Assembly: GCA_027604685.1 (NCBI GenBank)
Contig: JADHYX010000234.1
Location: 1 to 29,002, forward strand
Reading direction: 5' to 3'
Source of the DNA: Lobulomyces angularis
Taxonomy: Eukaryota; Chytridiomycota; Chytridiomycetes; Lobulomycetales; Lobulomycetaceae
DNA length: 29,002 nucleotides
This document shows positions 1-13,085 of the stretch, piece by piece; the stretch's first letter is position 1; every line of letters starts with the position of its first letter. Position numbers and translations under genes: made by a program. A model generated the notes under the pieces. The model saw only the letters and a list, made by a program, of their open reading frames with translations. It had not been told where the DNA came from and did no database searches.

Positions 1-719
1 AAAAATAAAAAAAAAAAAAAGATAACTAGTTATAAAAATTAAGTTTTGGTGTAAGTAAGCACTTGCTATTGACAAAAAAGGATACTTAAAAATCAATAGA
101 AATGGATTGTTAAAAAAAAAAAAATTTGTTTGAAATTTTTTTTTTTTTTTTTATATATTGAGGAAACGGAAACATTAAAGACTGAGTTTTAAAAACCCAT
201 CTATCCTGTATAGCGAATTTTATAAAGTTAGCGATCTTTTGATTTAAAAGGTACTTGGATGCAGCTATGAAATTTAATACGTAAGAAAACGAAGCTCTGT
301 TGCTTTCTGCAAGGTTTTATGGAAGTACTCAGTGTTACACAGAAACGAATTGGTGGGAAAGTCATTCCAATTTCCAAAGATTGAATGGAAATTGATGTTG
401 CTACTTTTAATTTAAAAAAATTCTTGCTAATTTTGATTAAAAAAATTTGATGTTGAAAAAAAAATATAATAAGGAATTCTTTTTTAAATTTTTGGTGAAA
501 ATTATGCACTTAATCAATCTTGTTCTTATACAAATTTCGAAATTACACTTCCAAAAAAGTTCATTAACTGATCTTATATAATTTAAAATAATAATCTCTT
601 TTTATAAACTAATTCATGGATAAAACTTTTATTGTGCGAAAATTCTCATAAAAGAACAATTTTTAAACTAATGAAAATATTAATTTTCTAAATCCTTCTA
701 TCAACACTCAAAAGTCTGA
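1..719. other. AT-rich stretch without a supported gene
   Basis: This stretch holds long A and T runs and no open frame with a recognisable family. A short plus-strand reading around 250-410 (interrupted by a stop after about ten codons, then about 35 codons with two adjacent tryptophans) has more protein-like composition than its surroundings and could be decayed coding sequence, but I do not recognise it. The region might hold the rest of the Fanzor element that follows, yet I cannot see an N-terminal domain, a first RuvC aspartate motif or terminal repeats. Confidence 0.5.
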
Positions 720-1133
720 AAGCAATTTATTAAAAAGGTTAAAGATAAATTTAGGGACGGAGAGAATACAACTGTTAATTGGAGATTGGTTTACCAAGTA
801 CCAACAAAAGGCAAAGGATTTAGAGATATGTTTAAAAAAGCAGGATTTCAAGTATGTCTTGTAAAGGAATATCTAACTTCTTCTATTTGTCTTGGTTGTA
901 AAACAAGATCATAAAAATTGTTAAGAAAGACCACATCTTAATCCAAGTAAAAATGGAAAAATAATTACAATTCATGGATTCTACATTGCAAAAACGAAAT
1001 ATGTGAGCAAATGGTAAATGGGAAATTATTTAAGAGACTTTGGAATAGAGATGATGATGCAACTTTAAATTTAAAAGATGTTGTGGAAACACCTTGTTGC
1101 ACGATTACAGACCAGTTTTATCTGAGTAAATAG
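720..1133 (+). pseudogene. Fanzor (eukaryotic TnpB-like nuclease) C-terminal relic
   Basis: Seen: one frame gives VPTKGKGFRDMFKKAGF, then VKEYLTSSICLGCKT (CxxC at 888-899), a stop at 912, and later HCKNEIC (987-1004) and LWNRDDDATLNL (about 1038-1073), ending at TAG 1131-1133. The middle piece, with RPHLNPSKNGKIITIHG, lies one frame over (928-978). In Fanzor and TnpB proteins a TSxxCxxC half and a second CxxxxC half form the zinc ribbon. The NRDxxA motif carries the last RuvC aspartate, and an E-Y/x-TS glutamate lies just before the ribbon. Order and spacing match that C-terminal half. An in-frame stop and at least two frameshifts show it is dead. An IGDW reading in another frame near 775-790 hints at a further upstream frameshift. 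No start, RuvC-I motif, guide RNA or terminal repeats were found. The family call is fairly secure; the extent is not. Confidence 0.8.
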
Positions 1134-1310
1134 TTCTTTCCTAAATAAATTTCGCTATTTTTTTCTTATTGGTGTTGCTGTATTATTTCTTTGAATTTCT
1201 ATGTTCAGAAAGATAATGCCCAGGCACTATGTTATTGTTGGTAACTTCAGGGTGTATTAAAAATTTTTCTGAGTTTAAAAAGCAATTCTTATTTCAAAAA
1301 TAAAAATTAA

Positions 1311-3131
1311 ATGGTATCAGAAACAGATGATACTGAAAAGCAATTTGCAATTAAAGCTTTCGTATGTCTATTAGTAAACACTTCTTGAGTTAATTTGTTT
1401 TAGGAAGCTCAATCTAAACGAAAATACAGAATCAGATTGTTAAAATTCTGTTTTTCATTTCAAATGTTCGTAATCTTTTTAATCATGGTAAAAGCTATGT
1501 TATCTGAGGATCTAACTGAGGTAACAAGAGCATATTTTCAAATAAAGGAAACATATTTCAATGTTTAGTTTAAATTGGCGACTGAAACACCAACTGCTCC
1601 AATATTTTCTATTACCGATACTACCTCACAAAACAAAACTTTGATTGCAGCAGAGGAAAAAATTTTTGTTACAAATGAAAGCACTTCCAATCCAGCAGTT
1701 AACGATAAAATCAAATATGCTGAAACGAAAATCAAAAATGTTGATGTAGTCAATGATTATTCCTTCATTGATACTTTAAGTACTTTTAACTTCTCAAGTT
1801 TGATATACGATATTGGATTGGGTAGAGCTGCTAAAGTAAAGTTAAATATAAACAAAATCATTTATCCAAAATTTAGGAGCAACGAATTGAATTAAACGAA
1901 AAGATTTTTAAATTTTTGATAAAAGAGCCAATAGTCCCAGTAAATGAAGAATGTCACCTTCCGGAAGTCAAAGTTCCAACCAAAGAGGAATGCATGTCAG
2001 CCGGTAGCTATGTTTTTACTGGTTTAAAAAACAATCCATCCAAAATTGGAATTTTAATTCAACTTGGATTCGATGCTGACACACTTGAAATTTACCTTCA
2101 TCAAATTTACGATTTAATAGACTATTTTTTTATAATAGAGTCCACAACTTCTCATTTGTTTAATCAACCCAAACCTTTGTTGTGGCAAACTTTACAAATT
2201 CAACCTAGGTTTGAAAAATTTAAAAGTAAAGTAGTTAATTTCGTTTTGGATGATGCTGATACTGCTAAAAACATAGGCAGTTCTTCGATTTGGGCATTGG
2301 TTAGTATTAAACTATATCGTAAATTAACCTGAATTAGGAGTCCCAACAAGAAAACCAAAGATGGACAAAATTTATTCAATGGAATGAGTACCATAAAGTC
2401 TTTGGTGATGAAGACGTATTAGGATTTGGTGACGCTGATGAAATTCCTAGTAGAAAAAATGTGGTTTTACTTAAATACTGCAAAATATCCAAAAATGTAA
2501 AAAATGCTATTGATATAGGTACTTATAAAGTTTTCAAAAGTTACTAACTTTGTCAGGAATATGGTTTCCACTTTCTTATATTAAGTGGTCATTTAAAACT
2601 GATTTTCCTGTTCACTCTTCAGTACCATACTCTCTAGGAGATCCTAGTTTTTGGTAATTGCTCTAATTTCAAAATTTTTTTTTTAATACAAAACGATTTA
2701 GGAAATTATCGAATGCGAAAAACTATTTTGCAAATGGAAAATTACCAACTAGGATGAGAGGGACAAGCCGGAATTATCTTTTAGGAGGAGCGCATCTATC
2801 AAATTATTTATATCCACCGTTTGCTATGCTTAAATTGCTTACTTGCACTGAATGCACCACAAATGACTTTTTAAGATCTTGGAGTGACTTGATAGATAAG
2901 AAGGATGTTGCAGGTTTAGAAAAGTGGTTTGTAGATTATAATATAAATTCCTACGCTTACAGAACAATTCCAATTGAGAACTTAACAGCTGGTAATAAGG
3001 AAGCAGTTAGCATACCTTGGTATGTATGCTGTCGTAATCCTGATTATAATTGTTTTAAAATTAGGTTTCTGAGTTGCAATTTAAAGAGATATCCATCGTG
3101 GTTGAGAAAATCTGATACAAGAATACATTAG
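1311..3131 (+). CDS. GT17-family beta-1,4-N-acetylglucosaminyltransferase-like protein, copy A
   Basis: Predicted type II Golgi-type membrane enzyme of 506 aa related to MGAT3 (family GT17), which adds GlcNAc to N-glycan cores; the actual acceptor here is unknown. Exons: 1311-1361, 1404-1520, 1569-1835, 1877-2299, 2338-2518, 2557-2653, 2702-3019, 3065-3131. A single signal-anchor helix lies at about residues 29-46 after basic residues. A Ser/Thr-rich stem follows, then the catalytic region. That region has GILIQLGFDADTLEIYLHQI and FIIESTTSHL, the acidic GDADEIP motif (D318/D320, likely metal and sugar-nucleotide binding), and GGAHLS, the counterpart of the family's GWHxS motif. The start is the first in-frame ATG before the anchor. 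It is a paralogue of the gene at 21878-23581, sharing all seven introns, with an extra stem segment of about 40 residues. The reading is intact. Family assignment is confident; substrate is inferred only. Confidence 0.9.
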
Positions 3132-3689
3132 TTCATGTGATTAGAAACATTTAAATTTAATAAATAATTCACTTTTAGAAAAATAAATAAACTTGATTAA
3201 TCCTAAGTTTTTTCAATATCTGGATTTTTCTATTTTTTATTACAGAATTGGTTACTTTTCAAATCACTAATGGTAAGGGAAATAGTGTAGAGTAGAAATG
3301 ATACTTGTGACCTCTTCATCTCTTTAAATAATTATTCAGCAGTACAATGTACATAATAGATATACTGCTGATAGAGTTATGTAGTAGCTTAATTTTAGAT
3401 TCCAACTTTTAACACTTAATTTTGAAATATAAAAAAATTTGATTCACTGCTACAAATTAAATACATTAGAAACATCATTAGAAAATTATACGAAACTGTT
3501 TTAGTAAAGCAAATTTCAAAATAGTAAAGCAAATTTCAAAATATTTTAATTAATTTATTTAAATTTAACCTTTTCAGAAGGAATCCCATTTTTTTGGTAA
3601 TTTCTATAGACGTTCTTCAACATTTCTTTTTTAAAAGCTTATTTAGAAGGAAATTTGGAAATTGCAACTGTAATAGTTTACTGTTTCCA
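3132..3689. other. Intergenic region between GT17 copy A and ARM-SPRY gene
   Basis: No gene is visible. AATAAA-like runs just after the stop at 3131 (around 3160-3190) could be polyadenylation signals. A 20-bp perfect tandem duplication lies at 3502-3541. The promoter of the following gene must lie in this 558-nt AT-rich interval, but no specific element stands out. Confidence 0.6.
3502..3541. repeat. 20-bp perfect tandem duplication
   Basis: The unit TAGTAAAGCAAATTTCAAAA occurs twice back to back (3502-3521 and 3522-3541). It lies about 150 nt upstream of the ARM-SPRY start codon and has no visible coding role. Confidence 0.9.
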
Positions 3690-6600
3690 ATGAATTCTGA
3701 TATTGAGGAGATTTTGACATTTGGAGGAGTCGGTGTCCTTCTCTCAATAATGGGATATACGGTTTACTCTCATCTACGTACTCCTGCAGCTGTAGAGGAC
3801 AAAAGTTTGTTAGCTAAGAAAAAAAAAATTGAAACTGTTGCAAAAACTGAGGATGTATTATCAATTGAAGCCTTAGCGGAGCTGACAAAAAGCGACAACA
3901 TAAACTTAATGGAAAGTGCTGTGCGAATTTTGCTTGATCGCGCAATGTCTGAAAAAGTTCTACCAGACATTGTGAAAGCCTGTTCTCAAAAAAATAAGAA
4001 AGATAAGATGGCACAAATGGCGATCGCAACCCTTCATCAATTAACGAAAGATGGTTTAATTGAAAGTTTGAAATATTAACTTCTAACGGCTTTTTAGATG
4101 TAAATAGGAAAATTTTAATTAAAGTTGGAATTATCAAAGTTTTAGTTAATGTTTTGATTACTGATAATGGGGAAGAATATGAACCTACTGATACCACTAA
4201 GCGGTACAATTAAAAGTAAAAATAAATATTTTTTAACTTTACAAAGGTATGTTGTTATTGCGTTATTTCGGTTGATACAAGGATCTGACAAAAGAAAATT
4301 GAAAGCTATGAAGTACGGACTTACTGAAAAGTTGATGGAATATCTGTGCATTAGTCCATCGCATAATAATGATTTGAAATATTGGTAATATTTAAATGTA
4401 ATCTATTTAACATTCTTATATTCTTAGGTCTCTATTACTACTTCATGTAAAAAAAAACCATTTTTTTTAATAATTTTTAAAAATATCACTTATTTTTTAA
4501 AAATCTAGCAATTTTTTCTTTCAGGTAATTAAAATTTTTTATTTTTACTAGGCTAATAAAAAAGTATAGAACAGCTTCATGGAAGGCTCATTGAACTTAA
4601 TATTACTGCATTATTTGGTGAAATGGCAAGGAAGACCTTTGGCAACTCCAATATGCAAAAACTTTGTCTTCATTCTCTTGTTAGATTAATTTCGTCTATG
4701 GATAATTCTGAGGGTTCTAAGCAAGTACTTAAATTTATTATTCCAGGAACTATACAATTGTTAATAAAAATTAGTTGGCTATATTATTCAATTTAAACAT
4801 GGTGCCATTGATAACGTGTTGCCTTCGCAATGACGATATGGAATTAGTTTCTTGGGCAGTTTTTCTTTTACATGAATTTATGATTAAAGATGTAGCTAGA
4901 AAAGAATTTTGTGAGTCACCGGGACTTTTAAAAATTCTTCTTGCGCTACTTAGTGAAGACAATTGTATACCCAGAGTACTTCTGAGATGTTTAAAATGTT
5001 TAGGAGTTAATAATGAGGAATATCAAATGGAAATGGTAAAGGCTAATGTAGTTAAAAAAACGTTACCCTTTTTGAAAAATTCGGATGAAGATGCTCAGTA
5101 TTGGGCACTGGTAATGTGAAAAAACCGCATTGAAGATATAAATAATTTTTTTTTTTGTTAGTCATTATTGCATGACCTAATTTCATTTAGTGAGTCCCAT
5201 AAATCGTTTCTGGAAAATGATGGATTAGAGACTTTAACTACCATTTGCATCATGGGTACACCCAATCTTCACGTTGCCTTGTACATTGCGGATATATTTG
5301 TCTACATATGCTCTTCACCAAGTAATCACGATCATGTGCTACATTCTGACATTTTAGGTTAAATTAAAATGAATTTTTTAAGAAAGTAATTTGATAACCA
5401 TAGATGCCGTAATAAGTTTTTGTAAAATGGAAAATCATGATGCTCAATATGGCGGCGTTGCGCTTTTATTAAATTTAGCTACGTTATCAGGTATGTAATT
5501 TTTTCAGGCTCCATCTTTACATATAAAAACAAAGTCCCATTAATAAATGAAATGGCGGATGTTGGAGTTTTAGAAATGCTGGTGGACCTTATATTAGAAT
5601 CTGATAGGGACAGTATTCAAACAGTGTCTTCAAAAACATTAACGGCAATTGCCAAAAAATGTATATTTTAATAATTTACTATTTTAAACATATTTTTAGG
5701 TCCCCACTTAAGATACCAGCTTGTACAATTAGCCATCGTGCCTATAATAAATAAAATAAATGAACTGATACCAGTGTGCATTAATTCAATATTTCCTGAA
5801 GGTTACAATGTAGAATCTCCGACCTCTCCTGATACTAACCGATTAAGTACAACTACTAGGCTACAGGAAGGAGCTAATGAAGCCATTACTGTTGAGAGTT
5901 TTTTAAGCAACGAGGATAAAGCAGAAAACTCGAATAAAAAATTAGAAAATTTAAAAATTCCTGAGGTTGATTTGGTTCTTACGGCGAGATTGATTGGTCT
6001 TTTGGACAGTTTAACCGTCTTTGTTAAAACCGATTTTTTTGTAATTATCATCATACAACATGAACATTTTTAATATTTGGTCCATAGGATATTCTTCATT
6101 ATGAAAGATGGGGAGTAGATGGAAACAAAGAAGTTGTCTCCATTCAGCTTGAATCTTTGTTGTCCCAGGAGTTGATTGACCATAGTAAACAACTTCTCGA
6201 TATTCTAGTACTGCCTTTGTTGAATGAGGATGTTATAATGGCTGCTAAGTCTCCACAACAAAATACACCTACAACTATAACTCCAACTATTGTTAAAGAA
6301 TTAGGATCTGAGGAAATGGATTTGTATAGTCCAGGTATAGAATATATAGGAAATATAAGGGATGAGTTTCTTGGCCATGTTCAATCTAGCCTGAGTAGCA
6401 GCTTTGATGGTAGAATAGGTAGACACACTGTAGACATGAATGAGTCAATAGATTCTAACATCGAAGAAAAGGAGAAAAAGTTAGAGGAAATTAAAGAGCT
6501 AAAGGACGATGTTGCAGTACACGTCTGCTCTCTTATCTCATCGTTAATGAAATATAGTACGTTTTTTTTTTTTTTTTTCAACTAAGTTTTTTTTTCTTAG

Positions 6601-9186
6601 ATAATGTCAAGGAATTTTTACTTCAAGAGAAAATTTTTACAGTTTTAATAGCCTTAACGCAAGAAAAAAGGGTTGGCTTATATGAACAGGCTCTAACTTG
6701 CATTGCACTCTGTGCTAAAGAAGGTAAATCTCTTTAAATAATTTTCATTTTCTTTTTCACTTACGAGTATTCTTAATAAATTGTCAAATTTTTAAATATT
6801 AACATATATTTGTGATATCTAGATGGAATAAAAAAGGCGTCGTACCTTCAAGTTCCATATATTTTTACTTTGATTCTAAAAAATTTAATAATGGAGAACT
6901 CTAAATTGCTTAATTTTTTTTGTGAGGTTTTCATGGAAAAAAGTTGCAACTTTACTTCTGAACTGAATATGAACTATTCGAGTGTTTTGAAAAATCAAAA
7001 ATATTTTAAATTAGATGAAGTTGATAAAACTTTTTCGCTCATGCTAACAGACTGGGAGGTAAGCTGAGAGTTAGGCTTTGAAATGGATAACAATTATTTA
7101 ATAGATTAGAAACGAATCTTGGACCTTTGAGAGCATTAGAAGTAATCTTTTTTTACCTGCTAGCGTAGGTGGGAAATATGGGTACGAGGTTGTTTTAAAA
7201 TCAGATGGTATTATTCAAATTGGTTGGGCTACATTTGATTGTAACTTTGATCCAGAAGCTGGTATGGCAATTAATGGTTTATAAATATTTTATGTGCAAA
7301 TTTATTTTAAGGAACTGGTGTAGGAGATGATGGTAACAATTAGTTATTGTTAACTTAATGTGTATTTTGTTGTTAAAATTAGTCTATTCTTATGCTTATG
7401 ACGGACAGCGTAGAAAAAAATGGCACGGTACTGAACCGAAAAATAATTCTTATGGGGAGGAGTGGTTTGCTGGAGATACAATAACTGTAACTATTTACTG
7501 TATATTTTTGATTTACTTTCTTAAATTTTCAGGTGCTGATAGATTTAGATAAAAGTGAGATATCATACTTGAGAAATGGTATTGACTTAGGTGTTGCCTT
7601 TGAAAACATTAATTCTGATGCTAATTGGTATTTTTTTTTTTTTTTTTTTAAAAGGCATCTTCTTTTTATCTTGATGTAGGTTTCCTGCAATATCTATGGC
7701 ATCAAATCAAGGTTGTTCAGTTAACATGGGAAATGAACTAGACCCTTTATCGTTTTGTTAATTAATAACAGTTAAATTAAATTTTTTTTTGTCCTAGTTT
7801 TCTTCCTTCAAAGTATCTTCCGGTCGCTAGCTTGCTTTTTCCGAAAAAAATGAAACGTAAGGTCCAGTAAAACAATAATATGGATTAAAATTTTTTCAAA
7901 GAAAACGAAGTAAACGTAACGAACTCTCTAGGTGAATTTTTTAGAAGCGACGCAGCACCATCAGGCTCACCAAGAAGCTCACCTCTTTCAGAATTAAGTC
8001 CTTCTAGCTCAGTGGGAAGTGCTACAAAGCCGTTTGGGTTGAAATCAGATTCCTTTTCTCTAGAAGGTGATAGCCAACAATCACCTGGCAAATTATCGAA
8101 TGTCATAGACAGTTCATCAGTGATTAAGGAAGAAGCGGATAACAAAGACGAAGCTACTCTGGGCCAACACCAAAATTTCGCACAAGGTTATTCAAATGTT
8201 TCATCGAAGAGGGGAGATAGTCATTATGATGCCCTTGGTAATTTTTGCATTGTTTTATTTTTGCCTTTTCTAATATATATAGTGGGTCAGAAGAATTTAT
8301 CATATCTTAACGACACAACAAGTGAAGGTAATAAAATGATGAATTTTCTTTCTTTAATTTTTTTTTTAAGAAAACGAACATCATTTAAATGTAAGGGAAG
8401 AATTCAGCAATTTTTCTAGTATTGGCAATGGATCCCAGTCGGACAATAGAGAAAGGGAAGTTGTTTCTCCAACCACATCCAATGAAAGTTATGACATTAG
8501 GTCCCAATCACCTGTTTCAACAATTAATTCACCTATTTCCAACGCAGATGAAACAATTGATTTATCTTTTTACTTTGAAGTGGCAGTTGGACTGAAAGGA
8601 AACCATGAAAAAATGTAAAAGCTATTACAAAGCTTGGAAAAATAAAACTTATGACCAATTATTTTTTTTTGCAGGTATCCTCAAATTGGAATATATGATC
8701 GGCACTTTAACAACTTTTTTGTGTTCTTTTTTGAAGATAAAATTTTTCTTTTTGACATTGAGCAAACTGACCCTGAGGATCATGAATTTTTTGACTTTGC
8801 ATTAATTGAATATATAAAAAATGTTAGTACTGGTTTATCACCTACTACATCTGCACCAATAAAGTTACTGAAAATTCTGGAAAACTTTCCTTTAAAAGAA
8901 GGTGATGTGATTGGCGTTGGACTTTATTTGAATGATAAAAAAATTTTATTTACTTTTAATGGTATGTAAGTCACTCCACTTCATTAACTAAAACACTTTT
9001 TTTTTTGAAATTTTAAAAGGTATTCCTCTACATGATCTAACAGTTAAAAATGGGGTAAAACAAAGACTGTATTTTCCATATATAAGGAATATTTCGAGAT
9101 TTAAAGTTAATTTTGGTCAAAACAACAATTTTTGTTGGAAGGATGTAAATTGTTTTAATTTATTTTCATATGTAGATCGCCCATAA
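3690..9186 (+). CDS. Armadillo-repeat protein with two SPRY-type domains
   Basis: Large protein (25 exons, 1436 aa) of unknown role; ARM and SPRY domains are both protein-binding modules, so a scaffold or adaptor function is inferred. The ATG at 3690 opens a frame with an N-terminal hydrophobic segment (FGGVGVLLSIMGYTVY), suggesting membrane anchoring. Helical ARM-type repeats fill about residues 40-870, with recurring lines such as SWAVFLLHEF, QYWALSLLHDL and KYWSLLLLHQF, interrupted by a Ser/Thr/Glu-rich insert near 630-700. The first SPRY domain (about 910-1070) has YGYEVVLKSDGIIQIGWAT, GTGVGDDVYSYAYDGQR and FLRNG/YLRNG-type signatures. A Ser/Pro-rich linker with SGSPRSSP follows. A second, more divergent SPRY-like domain (about 1225-1436) ends the protein, with FYFEVAVG, GDVIGVGLYLND and FTFNGIPL. 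Exons include 19-, 16- and 21-nt examples (4428-4446, 4509-4524, 7312-7332). I do not recognise a named orthologue. Confidence 0.85.
4509..4524 (+). other. 16-nt microexon of the ARM-SPRY gene
   Basis: Without this exon the flanking exons do not join in frame with canonical sites to give an ARM repeat of normal length. With it, introns of 62 nt (4447-4508) and 45 nt (4525-4569) are both GT...AG, the second with a GCTAAT branch-like box. The repeat then reads LLHQFFLSEQLHGRLIEL, nearly equal in length to the next repeat's LLHDLISFSESHKSFLEN. A competing join (intron 4447-4574) is also open but shortens the repeat by about seven residues. Confidence 0.7.
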
Positions 9187-10000
9187 AGAATCATGTGTAT
9201 TACATTATTTTTTGTAAATAATTGAATATTCTTCATAGTGAAATCATTTTTAGATGTAGTTTTAGGCTGGATTCAATACTATTAATTTCAAATTAACACT
9301 CTTTTTTAATGAAGTATAAATTTTTTCTAATTTTTTTACAACATTTTATTGAAAAAGGAAGATAATGAATTGTTTAATAGGAGTTGCATTAAAATAAGTA
9401 GTGTGAGACGGTAAGACTCAGTTAGTAGTGCCTAACAAATTTAGTTAGAATTCTTTTTTTTCGCTAAATAACTTGAAACTTTAAATTGAACATAAAGTTA
9501 TTCACATTGTTGTGTTTGGAACTTACCAGCTTCAATAAACCACTAACTAGCTTCTCTTTTTTTATAATGTTATGTAAAGATTTGATTCCCATTGTAGTTA
9601 ACATTGTTATTAAATTAATAAGATACAGTGTGTAGTTTTAAAAAGTGAAGTAACGGAAAATAGGGAAATTAGTAATGCTCTTATCTCTCTCTATACTAAT
9701 ATATATACAACTTCCAGGCTTGGTATAACTACAGCATATTGATCTGTACCTCTCATCATATACTTACAGACAATGGCACTGTTAGGACAACTTAAAGCTT
9801 TAATCAAAGTTGTAATAAAAATATTTTTTCTAATATTGCAGTTTCATTATATATGAAAAATCAAACAATATCAATTTTTCTCTTGCTTCCAACTTGGAAA
9901 TTGAGTGTAAGTTTCTTTACAGATTCCCAAATTTTTAAATTTATGTTATTTATTTTGTGTCACTCAGAAAACAATTTGGTGAAGAAAATTTTTATTTAAA
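9187..10000. other. Intergenic region between ARM-SPRY and cullin genes
   Basis: An 814-nt AT-rich interval without a supported gene on either strand. No tRNA box pair, snRNA or other RNA gene was recognised. It must hold the 3' end of the ARM-SPRY transcript and the promoter of the cullin gene, whose first ATG is at 10001. Confidence 0.6.
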
Positions 10001-12854
<2,854 letters not shown>

Positions 12855-13085
12855 AAATGTTGCACACAGCCATTGTATGAACCTGGCTCTGTGGATGATC
12901 TATAAAAATATAATAATTTTAATAATTGTAGTAGTTTTACTTTAATCTTTTTATGATACTCTAATAAAATTTCGATTCTGTAAAGTAGTTAATCTTAAAA
13001 AAGGTAAAACAAAAAATAAAAAAAAAGGTATGATTTCAAGTTTGTAAAGTATTTTAAACAAAGAAAAAGTTTTAAAAGTTTAATC

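Noticed and set aside
228..509. Minus-strand open frame of 93 codons
   Set aside because: Phe/Ile/Lys-rich reading created by T/A homopolymers, no domain or splice support.
3814..4209. Minus-strand open frame of 131 codons opposite the ARM-SPRY gene
   Set aside because: Lies antisense to the first exons of a well-supported gene and crosses its splice sites; composition is Leu/Ser/Phe shadow coding.
4447..4574. Single 128-nt intron instead of two introns around a microexon
   Set aside because: It keeps the frame, but it shortens the armadillo repeat by about seven residues and is longer than typical introns here; kept as the second-best model.
9187..10000. Possible tRNA or snRNA in the longest gap beside the cullin gene
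   Set aside because: A GATTTGATTCCC string near 9580 recalls a tRNA T-loop, but no matching acceptor, D-arm or anticodon arm can be folded around it.
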